DNA of 64,000 nucleotides from positions 2,465,330 to 2,529,329 of the forward strand of contig JAJEKV010000056.1 of NCBI GenBank assembly GCA_021234155.1, given 5' to 3'. The first letter of the stretch is position 1. Each line of letters opens with the position of its first letter. The translations under genes and the position numbers were made by a program. Source of the DNA: Isoetes taiwanensis. Taxonomy: Eukaryota > Streptophyta > Lycopodiopsida > Isoetales > Isoetaceae. The notes under the pieces are model-generated. The model ran no database searches, was not told the origin of the DNA, and worked only from the letters and a program-made list of their open reading frames with translations. Shown here piece after piece: positions 31,040 to 44,113 of this stretch.

Positions 31040-34000
31040 ACAGTTGACAGTCTGCAAATCCTCCAAAGTTCTGAGCTTCTTCTTTCCACATGCAGAAAGC
31101 AACTTCTATCACACCCACTCGGATGTGGATAGGCTGGACCCCTATGTCGATCTATATGATGACAGACAGCAGCATAAGCAGTTGGGCAGTGTCATACTCC
31201 TTGGAGACTTCAATGCACGCACTGGGGTAGAACAACCCATGAGATTTGATCCCTTGACTGATGATGTATTGCAGCTGTGTCATGCAGAAGGAGCTTGGCC
31301 ACGAACATTAGATGACAATCAGGTCACGCGCTATGGTAGACAATTGCTTTTGCTCTGTGGTATCTTTGACCTGGTAATCTGCAATGGACTGGCACAGTGG
31401 CCGTCCACCCACAAGAGCACTTGTAGACAGGAAAACTAGGGGGGAGGATCTAGTGTGGTGGACTATGTGTGGGTGCCTGAGCAGGATATGCATGTCGTCA
31501 AGCACTTCCAGGTGGGAACAACTAATAGGGATGAAGAGATCGACTCAGACCACTTATCACTTTACTTGAAGTTGGCTTGGCAGGTTGTGCAAACCCCCTA
31601 TGCAACAACTCCTCACATGCCTCAGCTCCGATTGGATTATGAACATGCAGGGGCTTATGCCCAGATGCTTATAGATGACCTGGCAGAAATTTTGCAATAT
31701 CCTACACTAGAGCAATAGACAGGCCGGCTGACTGATATACTTAGGACTTCGGCAGAGAGGTGCTTTGGGATAAGCCACCCGCGACGAACCTCCAGGAACA
31801 CCACCTTTCCATGTAATCAATGGTTTGATGCAGAGTGCAAGGAACACAAACGCTGGCTCCACCAGGTCAGAGACCCTGTTTTACGTCCACATGCAGTCAG
31901 ACAGTACCGTGTCTTCCTTAAAGCTAAGAAAGCCAGGTACATTGCAGCGCATCAAAGGAAAATGTTTTACCTTCTGAAACATCACCCCAGGACCTTCTGG
32001 TGAAGGGTTCTTAGAAAGCCAGTACAGCCCACGGGGAACATCACTCTCGAGCAGTGGAGGCAATACTTGCAATAGCTATACGACCCTCATGGTGCACATG
32101 GAGCATTACCCTTGCAAGAAGGTCCAGTGCTGGAAATCACAGATTCGGACGTGGAACAAGGCTTATAGTGTCTTGCCAATGGGAAAGCACCAGACCTGGA
32201 TGGTATGTAGGCAGAATTGCTTAAGTGGGCAAGGCCGTCCATAGTACCAGTGCTGACCACTTTGTTCAACAAGGCATTACAGGAAGGCTTCCCACTGCAG
32301 TGGACCAATAGCAGAGTTGTTCCCATCTATAAGGCAGGTGACCCACACTGCCCTGTCAATTATCGAACAATCATGGTCAGTTCGGTGTTTGCAAAACTGC
32401 TTGCTGGGATTCTCGAGCAGCAGTTGACGGGCTGGGCAGAGGCAACAGAGGTGCGGGCCCTCACCCAGGCAGGATTCAGACCCCGGCACTGAACCATTGA
32501 TGACCACATCTTCACGTTGCGAAATCTGGTTGAAGACAGCAGGAACCGCCGTCAGGATCTATATTGTTGCTTCATGGATTTTGCAAAGGCGTTTGACACT
32601 GTGCCTCAGGAAAAACTATGGGCAAGATTGCGACAGCTGGGGGTTCCTGTAGATTTGCAAAATGCGGTGTACAGGCTATATGAAAGATGAGCAGCCGACA
32701 AGCCAACCATTTGATAGTAGTATCGGGGTTCTCAGGGATGCCCTCTCTCCCCAACATTGTTTGGGCTTTACATTGATCAATTGGAGAGCTGGCTTGCTGA
32801 TAATGGGGGCGACGGCTCTCACCTTCTCCATCAGATCAGCAGGCAGTTAATATATGCTGATGATGTGGGCCTCCTAGCTTACACACCAGCAGACATGCAA
32901 CGACATCTCGATGCCCTCGACACATTCTGCCAAGCAACTGATATGCGCGTCAACCTGGCCAAGACTAAGGTGGTTCTCATATCATCCTCACGTCAGCCGA
33001 GGATCCCCGCCTTCAGTTACCGAGGGCAAAATGTGGAAGTGGCATCCACATACAAATATTTGGGAGTGGAGTTTCCTTCCACTATACACTGGGACATATC
33101 CATACGGCTACGAGTGACGGCGGGCTGGAAGGCACTATATGCAATGCAAAACAATAGTCATAGAACGGAGTTGTATGATTGGGCCCATCAATCACACCTA
33201 TTCAAAGTCTTAGTGGAGCCTGTCCTTTTATACGGGGTTGAAGTATGGGGCCCAGTAGTATCCCTCGCTACTTGGAATGACTTGGAGCAAGTGCAGAAAG
33301 CCTTCTTGGTACGAGCACTAGGGGTGAAGTCCACAGGAGACGGGATTCTTGCCTCTTCAGAGGGCGGCCCTTGATCGCCACATTGTCTATTTTCAGAAGG
33401 TATGGACGATGCTCGTCTCCCTAACCTAGCTTATAACATGGCAATGGGGCCGCAGTGCCTCAAGGCCTGCTGGAGGGAAAAGAGAGCTCAATGGTTGGCT
33501 AGATGGAATGTGCAGGAGCACAGGTGGATACATGTGCAAACAGAGGCAGATCGCCATAGCTTGAGACAGTATCTTGACGCTTGCTTCCTCAGCAAGCTTT
33601 GGGATACCAGTGCCCTTGAACAGGTCAAGACAACACACTACCAGCGCCACATAAATCCCACATTGGAACGAGGCTCGCAATGCTAGCTGCGTACCTACTT
33701 GCCCATGAAAAGGCGAAGACTCATTGCCTCCATTCGCACAGGAGCATACCATCTTCAAATTGAGATGGGCAGATGGATTGGTGAGCCATGCCAGGACAGA
33801 CTCTGTCAATGCTGCCAAATAGGAGTCATTGAGGATGAATCTCATACCCTTCAAAGTTGCTCAGCATATGATCAAATCCGGACGCGCTATGCTGAGTTGG
33901 TCAGACCTGGCCAGCCGCTACATGTGACATTGAGCACGGCTTCCGTACAGGTGTTGGGATCATACCTTCAGGAGGTTATGGACATGCGAGATCAGCTATG

Positions 34001-34215
34001 TCCTCGGGTACACACTTGACATGTATATATATATTTATTTATGATGATGTATACTTGTACAGTTTGATCGCATTCTTATTACTGCCACGGTTTTTCCCTC
34101 GAAAACCCTTCGGGGCGGGGGTTTTTTAATCTGGACAGTAATACTTCTGGGTCCCATAGGCCGATTGGTCTCAGTGGACTATAAAAATCATTCTTTCTTT
34201 CTTTCTTTCTTTCTT
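31040..34215 (+). mobile_element. LINE copy C, 5'-truncated
   Basis: A plus-strand LINE of the shared group, beginning inside the endonuclease and ending after a GC-rich 3' UTR (CCCTCGAAAACCCTTCGGGG) in the signature CATAGGCCGATTGGTCTC-AGTGGACTATAAAAAT and a (TTTC)n tract at 34,190-34,215. The minus-strand fragment at 59.74-60.52 kb is the same subfamily. In-frame stops and shifts occur throughout. Confidence 0.88.
31044..34019 (+). pseudogene. LINE copy C endonuclease-reverse transcriptase (broken)
   Basis: The endonuclease keeps LLGDFNARTG (31,197-31,226), a V-D-Y strand and the S-D-H end (about 31.5 kb). RT blocks include NYRTIMVSSVFAKLL and a 205-codon stretch with YADD at 32,853-32,864. 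The C-terminus carries C-x-C-C...H-x4-C (LCQCC...ESHTLQSC, 33.80-33.86 kb), the zinc motif shared with the intact copy at 47 kb. Stops at about 31,438, 31,719, 32,001 and 32,490, plus frameshifts, make it non-functional. Confidence 0.88.
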
Positions 34216-36942
34216 CTGAACTTAAATATATCATGTATTTTTTCCTCCAGCTGCTCAAAGTTGATGTTGCCTTCTCTAAATCCTCCTATATAAAGCTTTA
34301 AATGTAAGCAATTCTGATAATGCTTACAAGAAATTGAAATGCAAGCACTGACCTTAAAAAAGAAAATGGGACAAAATCTTCGATTGTTACTCCTCAAAAT
34401 TAGATTGTCCAGACCGAAATTCATAGAAACATTATATAGATCAACAGTGATTCAGATGCACTAGAGATAATAGCTTTGTGGTACCTGAAAAATGGGTACT
34501 CTAACAAAATATTTACCAGGATCACCTGCTTTCGCTCTAGCCTATTAAATGAAGGAATAATGAAAGCAGCTCATTAGAAAAAAGCATACACAACTGAAGT
34601 ATCTCCCTCTGCAGGAATAAAACATCTAAAGCACTTATTACGCAATCAGCTGTGGATTCAGTTCTCCCAATCAGTTGTGAAATCAGTTCTCCAATCATCT
34701 AAGGAATCATGTACAAGATGGCACATGCCATGAAACGAACTGGCAGTGTGATTCCATATTTACATTTTACACAAATTGCAATTGCTCATCTCAAGTGCAT
34801 ACTTGATCTGATGCAGATCTGGCAAGAAACGAAATGTGATTCCCTCTGCTTTGAGTTGGTATACATGTTTAATACTCAATACAATCTTTAGTATAACTTC
34901 TGAGAGAGTGCAAATAAGAAACATCTTCAAGATGCAAACAACAAAGCCTACTCAAAATCTGCTAGAAATTGATATAAAGTAAAAAACTAGCAAAAAGGCA
35001 CGCCAGAAGCTTTGTAAGGAAAGGAAAAGGTGAGAGTTGTTTTCTAGATTTTATTTAGAGATAGGCATTCATCTATGGTCATATTGTAACCGATGTGAAG
35101 TATAGAAGCTTCATAGGTGCTGATATATTATATTGCAGCTTCTTTTTTGTCATATTGTCATGAAATTACAACAATGTAACTGGTCCTATAAAAATACCTG
35201 CAAGATCATAGAGTAATGGGATGTGATGTGGGAGCTTTGGAACTGTGGCAACTCTAAGACAATACAAGAAAGTTGCATCCATTTCTAGAATGCCTTAGAT
35301 TAGCTGAATAACTGACTGCATGCAACCATGATGGTATTGTGTATTCAGTGCAGGACATCTGTAGGATTCATGAACTTGAACCTACTATTCAATGTGGATA
35401 GATCAATTAGGACTTGTACAATGTCAAGTACCCCCAATTCGTCCTCTTCCATCCCAGCTTTGGCCTTAACCTCCTAGCAAGTTTGCAAATAAGGGCAAAG
35501 AGGCTTACTAGAGATTAGAATATATTGCAATTTTGGCAATGCCAATAGTGCACACAAAACATTACATTGTGTCGATGGTGGATTAATTAATGTAAAGTGT
35601 TTTGAATGGTTTTACATGTTGAAGACTTTGTGACATCCTCAGAAGGCTTTGGCAAGGTCAAAATTGTTAGGTATTTAAGCTTAGTATCATTCAACTAGGC
35701 TTAGGTTTTTGCAAGGCCAAATTTGCCTTTAGGCTTAGGTTTTTGCAAGGTCAAATTTGTTAGGCTTTCAAAGACTTGGTGTCATTCAGCATGGAATGAG
35801 GAATATTACATATCTATATCAGTTTGTGAGTGCAATGGTTAAGAAAGAAAGAATATTAGACATTTTCCACATGGGCGCCCACATGTGTAGCCTACAAGGA
35901 GGCCAATGCGGTAACCCATCTTCTGGCAGGTACAGACAGGGTTTACATTACTATACAAACCTTGGCTTGGATAGCCACGTAGCATTTGACCAGGTCCATT
36001 TCACGTAAACCTGATAACATGCTACGAAAATCAGGTGAGGATTATTTTAGACGTTCAAAATGGTCAAGAGTGGCACCATTGTGTCTATTGGCATGGAATC
36101 TGGCAAGCCTATGGATTGAGGGGCTAGGGAGATGCTAATTACCTAGTGACGGGCCATCTCGTTTAAATGTCATATCTAGAATGGCCATGGGAACTATGTT
36201 ACCACTTGGTCTGATGCCACAATAGCGACTGCTTAAAATAAGAGCTATTAGGAATGACCAATTTAGGCATGAACTACTTGGCATCCAAAACATAGAGATT
36301 CGAGAATTGTATTCATGAGAAGAATTGTGTCATTTGGATTCTTAGACGTACAACTCTAGTTAACAAAATTAATTGTAGTTGGAAGCAAAAACACCACGCT
36401 AAGCATGTCTATTTTAACCATTTTCAGGGATAATATCCAATTTCCAAGAAATTTAGGTGGCCGAAATTTCACTTGCACCCGAAATTTCACTTGGCCTTGA
36501 CTACGCGGAACCCATCAATATGCTTAGATTCATGGAAACAAAATGACGAAAAACATGACTTAGTAATGGTTTAATGGTTAAGAGGAATTGGTAGGTGATT
36601 AGAAAGTTTGATGAGACTACGCGGAACCCATTAGTATGCTTAGATTCATGGAAACAAGATGATGCAAACAAAATGACAAAAAATAGGACTTAGTAATAGT
36701 TTAATAAATGTTCCACTAAAATAGAAGTAAATTTTAATTGGTACGCATAAATAAATAAGTGGCTTTAAACATTACATGCACACAAATCCAAGAGTACATG
36801 GCTATTTTATACTTCCACACTCTTGAATATGGAATAGGCTTATAATGGCCTCAAAACAAGTACTTACCTATGCTGCATGATTTCAAGAAGATAGCATGCG
36901 CATAGGTAAAATTGTAGTTTGTGTTCAGATAGGGAAATTCTT
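34216..36942. other. Gene-free stretch with small tandem duplications
   Basis: No gene recognised in 2.7 kb. A ~34-bp unit (AGGCTTAGGTTTTTGCAAGG) is duplicated at about 35,696-35,762. A 116-bp unit beginning GACTACGCGGAACCCAT is repeated from 36,499 and 36,615. The rest is AT-rich single-copy-looking DNA. Confidence 0.45.
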
Positions 36943-36956
36943 GAACTCTCACAATG

Positions 36957-37873
36957 TTTTTTTTTTTCTTTTGAAGAACTGTGTCATCAATATATTAAAA
37001 GAATGGTAATGTTACAAAGCAAGTGAGGAGGAAGGAGAACTGCCCCAAAGGGACAGCGATACCTCAACACTCCACAACAAACTCACAGAAAAACTGCAAC
37101 TCTACTACTGTACAAACTGACCATCACCATCTACAACACCCAAGAAGTCTCGCCAAATGGCAAACTTCCGCTCTACTAATCTCGGGAACACCAAAAAGCT
37201 TTGAAATAGCTTGTACCTGAGTCGAGGAATCAGAGAGGCTGCAGGCTGCTGAATCCCCTGAAAGATCCACAACCGCCGCCGCTTCCAAATCAGCCACACC
37301 AACCAAGCCACACACAGATGCAAGGCTTGCTGCCGCAAGAGCGGCCAAGCACCAGGATACACATGAAGCAGCAACTGCTGGCTAGTCAATCTCACCTGAA
37401 ACAGAGCCCTAACCCAATCCCAGGCAGCCTGCAAGTGAGGGCGTAAAACCAGACAATGCTCCACAGTCTCACAATGAAGGACACAACAAGGGCAGAGAGG
37501 GCTCACACCCGGCCTAAACTAACTCACAAGGGCATTCACCCTGATACAGGGCTGCACCACCTGCCACAGAAGCACCCTAACCTTCGGTGGGGGAAGTGAG
37601 CTCCATGTCCACGTCCAAACTAAGCGCCATCGAAAACTCGGAAGCTGCAGAGACCACTTGCCTGAAGGGGGCAGTGTGTCATGAATAGCCAGCAACCGGT
37701 AACAAGACTGCACAAAACAAGAAGACACAACATCCGGATGAACCTTCCAAACCTGCACCACCACATCATCCTGAGGGACTATAGGTATGTGTAGCGGAAT
37801 ACTCCCCGCCACTTGTTCCCAGATAGCCCGGTCACTGCCCCTTAGGCGAAAGCGAGCTCGAAAGAACTCCCAC
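36957..37873 (-). mobile_element. 5'-truncated plant L1 LINE with clean target-site duplication
   Basis: A 917-bp minus-strand insertion. Its poly(A) appears as T-rich DNA at 36,957-36,980. Exact 14-bp copies of GAACTCTCACAATG flank it at 36,943-36,956 and 37,874-37,887. Coding remnants include SSLPPPKVRVLLWQVVQP and a zf-RVT-type CPCC...HCETVEHCL, the C-terminal zinc region of plant L1s, in two frames. GC content is well above that of the surroundings. Confidence 0.93.
37105..37873 (-). pseudogene. L1 C-terminal zf-RVT region
   Basis: Two minus-strand frames, 37,519-37,873 (fold preceding the zinc region, ending QPCIRVNALVS) and 37,105-37,506 (starting with SPLCPCCVLHCETVEHC). They are separated by a stop at 37,519. 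The zinc region's role in L1 is not well defined, probably nucleic-acid binding. The ORF upstream of 37,873 is flanking DNA and not part of the element. Confidence 0.75.
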
Positions 37874-37887
37874 GAACTCTCACAATG

Positions 37888-38149
37888 TTGAAATTGTGAA
37901 TTTCCATTTCTGCTTAGCATCTTTTCTCACATTTTAGTTTTCTTTTCTTTTAGATATAATACTTTTATATATCTCTAGGTGTGAAATCACCAAAATCTTA
38001 ATCAAGCAATCGAGCGGACTCTATGTCGTAAGGTGTCTTTCTAGATAACTACTGGAACCATTCAGTTTCCGTTAGAACCAAGTGTGCCCTTTATGAACAC
38101 AAAATAAACTTTGCTGCTCAAACGTCACTTATGTGATTTCCTTTGTAGG
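37888..38149. other. No recognised gene
   Basis: Single-copy-looking AT-rich DNA between the L1 and the GGAAGGGTTTCC element. Confidence 0.3.
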
Positions 38150-38410
38150 ACATACTCGAAGGGTTTTCATGGAAAATGGGAAGGATTTCCACCCCTTTTT
38201 TTTAATATTTATAATATTCCTTTATGGACCAAGCTTTTCAAGACAAATGCCGCCCATTAATGGGGCACGTCACCCGAGGGTTTCCATATGAATTAAATTT
38301 TGAATTCTCGGGTGACGTGCCCCATTAATGGGCGGCATCATGGGAAAATAGGAAGGGTTTCCATAAAAGGGGGAAAATAGGAAGGGTTTCCACATCTGAT
38401 CAAAAATTTT
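38150..38410. repeat. GGAAGGGTTTCC-rich repeat element, copy 2, with perfect hairpin
   Basis: Same layout as 28,850-29,250: GGAAGGGTTTCC motifs on both sides of a core sharing CTTTATGG, GCTTTTC and CATTAATGGGGCACGTC. Here the core is doubled as a perfect inverted repeat. Arm 38,247-38,278 starts ATGCCGCCCATTAATGGGGC and its exact reverse complement is at 38,307-38,338, with a 28-nt loop. Copy 1 lacks the second arm. Confidence 0.85.
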
Positions 38411-41400
38411 TGAAGGTGTATGCTCTTCTTGTGCTTGCACTCCGCCATTGCGTTCTTCTTATGGATCCGGAGCTTGACGCATTTGAGCGATGCGAGGAGG
38501 ATGCTTCTACAGATTCATCTCTATACTAGAAACAGTACCCAGTGTTGTTTGGCAATGTTTAGGTTTGTAAGTGCTAGGAACCTATAATTTGAACGAAAGT
38601 TGATAACTTTCCATCTTAATATCTCCAATTTTTTTATATTGCACATTAGCCTCTTTTATATTGCACATCAGCCTTGAACATTCGATTGTCACATATATTT
38701 TCGAAACCAAGGCTCTTTATCTTCAAAGGTTTCAAATAACAATTAAAATGAATAAACTTAAATACTATTGATGCTTGTCGTTGTCATGGATTATAATGTG
38801 GACATGGCATTTATGGTACAAACAATCACCTATTTCTGATCAGAAGCTAGTTGCTTGTTTAATTAAGTTTGAAACAGGTAAAGGATAGATTATTTATTGC
38901 TAGCAACACTCTTCTTGTGAAGAGGATATTGATAAAAAAAATGGCGAACAAAACTAAAATGCTTATTCCCAAATTTTAATGTTGAGCAAAATCCAAAATC
39001 TTAATAAATAGTAGCAGTAGCTCCAGACATGTGATTAATGATGCAACACGAGATAAGGAGTTTCAAGGTAAGCAAATACTGCAAACAGAACAAAATACAT
39101 GAACAAATCATGTGTCTTCCAATAGAGTCAATTGTTTCTTGGTCGTATGATCTGCATATATCTGTTGTAGGAATCATTGTATTGATCTGCACCACTTGCA
39201 TCTCAAGTGGAAAAATGTATAAGCAATACATCTGAGTATCTAGGCTAGCAAGTTTAAGACAGGCTTTGCTTAATCATGGGTTTGAAACAAACAAAGTCAA
39301 AAGCTGAGGTTAGCAGTAAAGCATCGAGGATAAGATCTGCACCTTCACCTCAAATCAAGTTCTTCATAACTCGGGCAAGTAGCAAATGCTATAAGTTCTT
39401 CATACTCGGCAACTAGCAAATGCCACAAGCACAAGTAGAAGGCTGGAGTTAGAATAGTATGTATTTTGAGATGTGGTTGCAGTTTGCATTTTACTCAAAG
39501 AATAGGATCTTGCTAATGTACACTTTCCAGAAGTCTTGCCAGAAAAGCATTAAGATGTATGTCTTAACTAAAACAGTTGAAAGAAAAAATCTCCAAAATT
39601 CAGCTCCTACATAATACGAGCTAGGCCTTAATTTAAACATTACTAGTAATGGGAGCCCGGCGTTGCCGGGCATAATTACAATTTTAATATAGGCATGCAT
39701 GGTGGTATGTCCAATATGTACAGTACTTTAGTTTAAAAGAAATGGGAGAAATTAGATGCTGTCACATAAAATAATTTGTTTTGAGGTAAATAAACAATAT
39801 ATATTAAGTGCCTCCACATTGTGCACTTTAGTTGAAAAGTTTTATGTATACATTAATTTGCAAATTTGAAAGGGTGCCAAAAGACCCCCTTTCAAAGTTA
39901 TGACTTATTTCATTTGTTACCTAGCAATGGCTCAATTCAACGTCCAACTTAGACCTTAGAAATGAAACTTGTCAATCAAAGGGCGTGTGAAGAGTCTGAA
40001 ATGGTGGTCTTGTGTGTGATGCATAGGAGCAATAGCATAAGTAGTCACGACCTAAGGAGAAGAATTGGAAGAAGAATTAGACATACAAAGCAAGAGGCTG
40101 TGTCATACACGTGAATATTAAACAAAATACATTTAAAAAATAGTATAATTTTAGCAGTCATATATACATCGCATGCTAAATTATAAAGGTGAACTTGCTA
40201 TGTTAATTTATCGCAGTTCACAATTGTGCATGTTGGGGGTTGTTGTCCACCGTATTCTATCATTGCCAAAGAGGGGACATATTTGTATATTTGTACATGT
40301 GATCTGTTAGTGCCCTCATGGTCCTCCATCCACCATATTTGTTCAAAAGCATCTTTCAAAAGATACGGATCTAAACAAATGAATTAATCATCTAAACACT
40401 CACATCCAATATGGAAAATGGCACTATAGGTGGAACACGTGTTTGGATCATGGATATTAGTCCTCACACAATAAAATCGACATGTTTATAGCTTTGTCCA
40501 TTAGCTAGCCTTAACATCTGGAGCTTCACCTATCCATAATATAAGTTTCTCATCTTATAAGAAAAGCTGGAATATAAACTCAAAGAGAGAGAGGAGATTG
40601 CTTATGTAAATGCTACAATAGTATTAATTGTTGGAGTTGTACATAGAATCTGCAACAAAATTCGCATTAGTTACTATTTTTGAGCCAACTGGGGTTAACT
40701 GATGGAAATCTGTCATATGACAAATTAGATACGACATCTGCTTTGGACAAAAGTGGCATGCAATTAAGACATATGTGCCTTTTGGTTGTGTATATATACT
40801 GTTGAATCAGACATAAAATGGAACAGCGGTGAATTTTGACTCTTTTAATAAAAGGCCCTATACAAAAGACAGCGAAGAGAAACAATTATCAATAACAGAT
40901 GGGCATCAAAAATGGTAAATAGCATTTCAGATCATACCTTAAGCGTGGATTTTAGCAGTGGCTGCATCGAATATGAATGGCCTATATCCATTGTTGCTGT
41001 TGAAGGTTGTCAACTACGTCTTCAGTTAAATTAACCTGAAATGCTTTGTATACACGAAAAGGAATTCCATGGAGGATTGTCAAGAACTCAATTGTAGCAG
41101 GACCCGTCTGCAGATCAACAAAACATTGTAATGACTCCTTAATAAACCTTTGGTCAAAAAGGAAATATGAGCATGGTCTGTGACAGATAACAAATGTTAG
41201 AATCTGATTTGCTTTTAGTGGCATGCCATCCTTACCAAAACAGGATTATCCAATGGACTGATGTACAGAAGAGGAACCTTAACTCTTAATAGCATATTGA
41301 ACAATGAATACAAATCTTAATGAGAATGGCAGCACATTTGCATACTTACTTTTTGAAAAATTCGATGAGCAAAACAAAGTTGAGCTCATTCTTAGAGCAA

Positions 41401-43973
41401 TTGCATCTGCAAAACAGCAAAGAATCATTTCTGTACAACATGTCAATGTGAAGTTGCAATATGCATTCCAAATCCTAAATCTGCAAGCATTCTTAATGAT
41501 ATGCCACATCTGATAAACTTGGCCTTCGTGAAACAAAACACTAAAAAGGCTGGTCCTTGTAGCACTACGTCATTATCGTGCATCTATTGTGCAAAAAACA
41601 ATTGCCAGTCATGCTTATCTATGGCACCATGAGAGCTAAGGCATGTTCTTGCTGCTATGATTCCACCATGCATGTATAATGTTAGAGCAATCATTTGCCA
41701 AGATGTTAAAAATGGAACAATTGCATTTGCACGATGTTGAATTCAGCCATGATGACGTACAACAGACACTTAGAAAATACAAAACAGAGGTTGCTTGTGA
41801 ATTCCAATTAAATACATACTACTGCTACCACCACCCATAAAGCTTTCAATTGAACCTCTAACTCTACTACCACTACCCCTAAAGCTTTCAATTGAACCTC
41901 TAATTGTGAGAAAATTGCTAACTTTCCCCATACCTGCATTGATGCATCTCAAATAGAATGAATTATTGAACCTTAACTCTGACATGTACAGAATTGAGCT
42001 TAAGGATATCAAGCTGGATCTATGTCACTGAAGAGGCAAGCCTAGATAATGAAAAAGGGAAAAAGAAAGGATAGGCAGCTGGAATAGAAATGCAAGACAT
42101 AAGAAGATTCCTTACCAACACGCTTGTGGCCCAACAGAAGATGTCTCCTCTAGCTGTTTAGAAGCACATTCAGAAGAATGGGAGTCAAAATACTCTCGTT
42201 TTTCAGAGGAGTAAGTTTAGGCGCTATCCATTCGTATTTGCCCCCCAGCCCTTCCTATCGTGTTGCAGGCCTATATCAGAAGTTAATGAAGCAGTCGGGT
42301 CAAGATCTCAACATGAGCATTGAGAACACACAACTGCAATATGATTATTTTAATGTGGTAATGGCTTAGAAATCTAAATGAAGAAATCAAACTGATATAG
42401 CTCAGTCATTTATGTAAAATATAGACTTACCTCTAGCCTTCAAGTTCTGCCAACTCCAACCTGCATTGGGATGGTGTAATTGGTGTTAATGATAGATCGA
42501 ATACATTCAACACCAACAATCTATCCATGACTTACAATTAAATACCCATTTGCAAGGATTTGCAATCTTAATTCAACCGCTTAGAAGGTAAATGAAGCGC
42601 CTAACTATTACACATGCATATCTCAGAATAGGCTAGGTCATCTTTAAGTCAAGGAATTCCTACTTACATTGTCTCACTCACTGCTTTTTTGTCTGCATCC
42701 TTAGTGCATTGAATAACCAATTTGCTATTTGCTAGATAGTTCAACATGGCAATATTTTCCCAATAAGACAAACTAACAGGCTAACCTTAGCATAACGTAC
42801 TAACCTCGGCAGGTTGACAGGAGGGCCAAATAAATAGAATGGGCTAATGATTTAGAGTTTACCATGTTCCATAGCTAATTTTAATGCTCACCTTCGTAGC
42901 CACAGCTAAAAGACGTGTCCAGTTCAAAAGCATAGACGTATTAGTCAACACCATCCTCAGTTTCTTGTAGCCGTGCACCTATTGTCCATGTGCATATATT
43001 TGTGGCTACTATTAGATGTATCTGCAAGCAAACCTTTGGAATGAGAATGAATCCAATTAATGAAGATAACTTTGGCAAGTATTGTCACTGGATTGAGCAT
43101 CTTACCTTCTTTGTAGTTTGATGCTCAACCTATATCTATGACAAAACCATTCCCTCGGGAAGCATCCTTGTGATAGAAACATTGACATCAAAGAATTGCA
43201 GATATCAAAATATATAAGCCTACTAATAACATTTCAACAGCTGGATTTGAGCAGGTTATGACTCGGCAACTAAGAGAAAGGGAAATTGTATCCATTGCAG
43301 ATATAAACCTTCAAAATTGCTGCCAAAGACCTAATCTAGACTATTAACTACCTAGACAAAATCCGTTCCTTACCTGGTTGATGAATGGCTAAAATAATCA
43401 TGCTGCTCCAAGAGGTATGGCGGATCTAATCTAGCAAGAGTTGCCGCTGTGATCGCCCAGCTCTGTGTTCCGGAGCAACAGCAGAGGTCCAATACCTAAA
43501 ATTATCTTCCATGGACGAACCCCAAGCTAACATGGAGCCAGCAAAAAAAGAATGCAATCCGAGAAACCCCAATCGTAGCATCGTGGCAAGCATGCGAGGG
43601 ATGATCCGAGATAAGAAATCCGTCAAACCTGCAGAGGAAGGAAGGAAGTATGGATAACCAAGCCATGAAATCCGGAATCGAGAAATTGGAAATCTCAACG
43701 CCGCAAAATCATACTATGTATTTTTTCCCTTCGATTTTTGGGTCATCGGTTTTTTTTCCCGGCATACAAAATTCATTAAACCTTAGAAAATCGGTCTTAA
43801 GAAAATACCAAAAATGTTTTTGGCCAAACCGGAAAAACCCAAATTAAAAGAGTTGATTGGCCAAGTCATGAACTATCTACTCAGACTTTTTTCCACTTTT
43901 CTTCTAAACACTCAATGTGGGCCTGCTGGAATCAAATTGTAACCTGCTAATTGATCCAGACTTCTTATACTTG
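38411..43973. other. 5.5 kb without a recognised gene
   Basis: AT-rich, with no frame above 90 codons and no transposon hallmark. A 42-bp unit (CCTAAAGCTTTCAATTGAAC) is duplicated at about 41,828-41,912. Possible minus-strand exons are present (see 41,037-41,110), so a dispersed-exon plant gene may be hidden here. GC-richer DNA at 43,430-43,650 could be a 5' exon or UTR. Confidence 0.4.
41037..41110 (-). other. Possible internal exon of an unrecognised gene
   Basis: On the minus strand a TTGATCTGCAG acceptor is followed by an open stretch reading TGPATIEFLTILHGIPFRVYKAFQ-like residues and a CAG|GTTAAT donor. A second short candidate (PLLKSTLK, about 40,953-40,976) has acceptor and donor sites and continues in frame. 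Splice-site matches this short occur by chance. The wording faintly recalls importin-type HEAT repeats, but I do not claim that. Confidence 0.2.
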
Positions 43974-44113
43974 GAGGGAGGGAGGGAGGGAGGGAGGGAG
44001 AGTGTTTATTGTCCGTGAGACCATCAGGTCTATAAGACATCAAAATTGCTTATACATTGTCCATTTGATCTAATGAGCTCTCCATTAGAGCATCATTGTC
44101 CTCTCTCTCCTCA
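43974..44113 (-). mobile_element. LINE 3'-tail fragment with (CCCT)n end
   Basis: On the minus strand, an acidic C-terminal coding tail is followed by CTTATAGACCTGATGGTCTC, ACGGACAATAAAC and then a (TCCC)n tract (43,974-44,000 on plus). This is the shared LINE 3' signature with yet another microsatellite. It abuts LINE copy B, which points the other way. Confidence 0.7.

Noticed and set aside
35890-35920. Frame containing LQGGQCGN, as in the tubulin N-terminus
   Set aside because: Only about seven residues match, and the flanking residues and a downstream exon are absent. Chance is sufficient.
41037-41110. Calling the candidate exon an importin/transportin gene
   Set aside because: The resemblance (a short leucine-rich phrase) is too weak, and no other exon confirms it.
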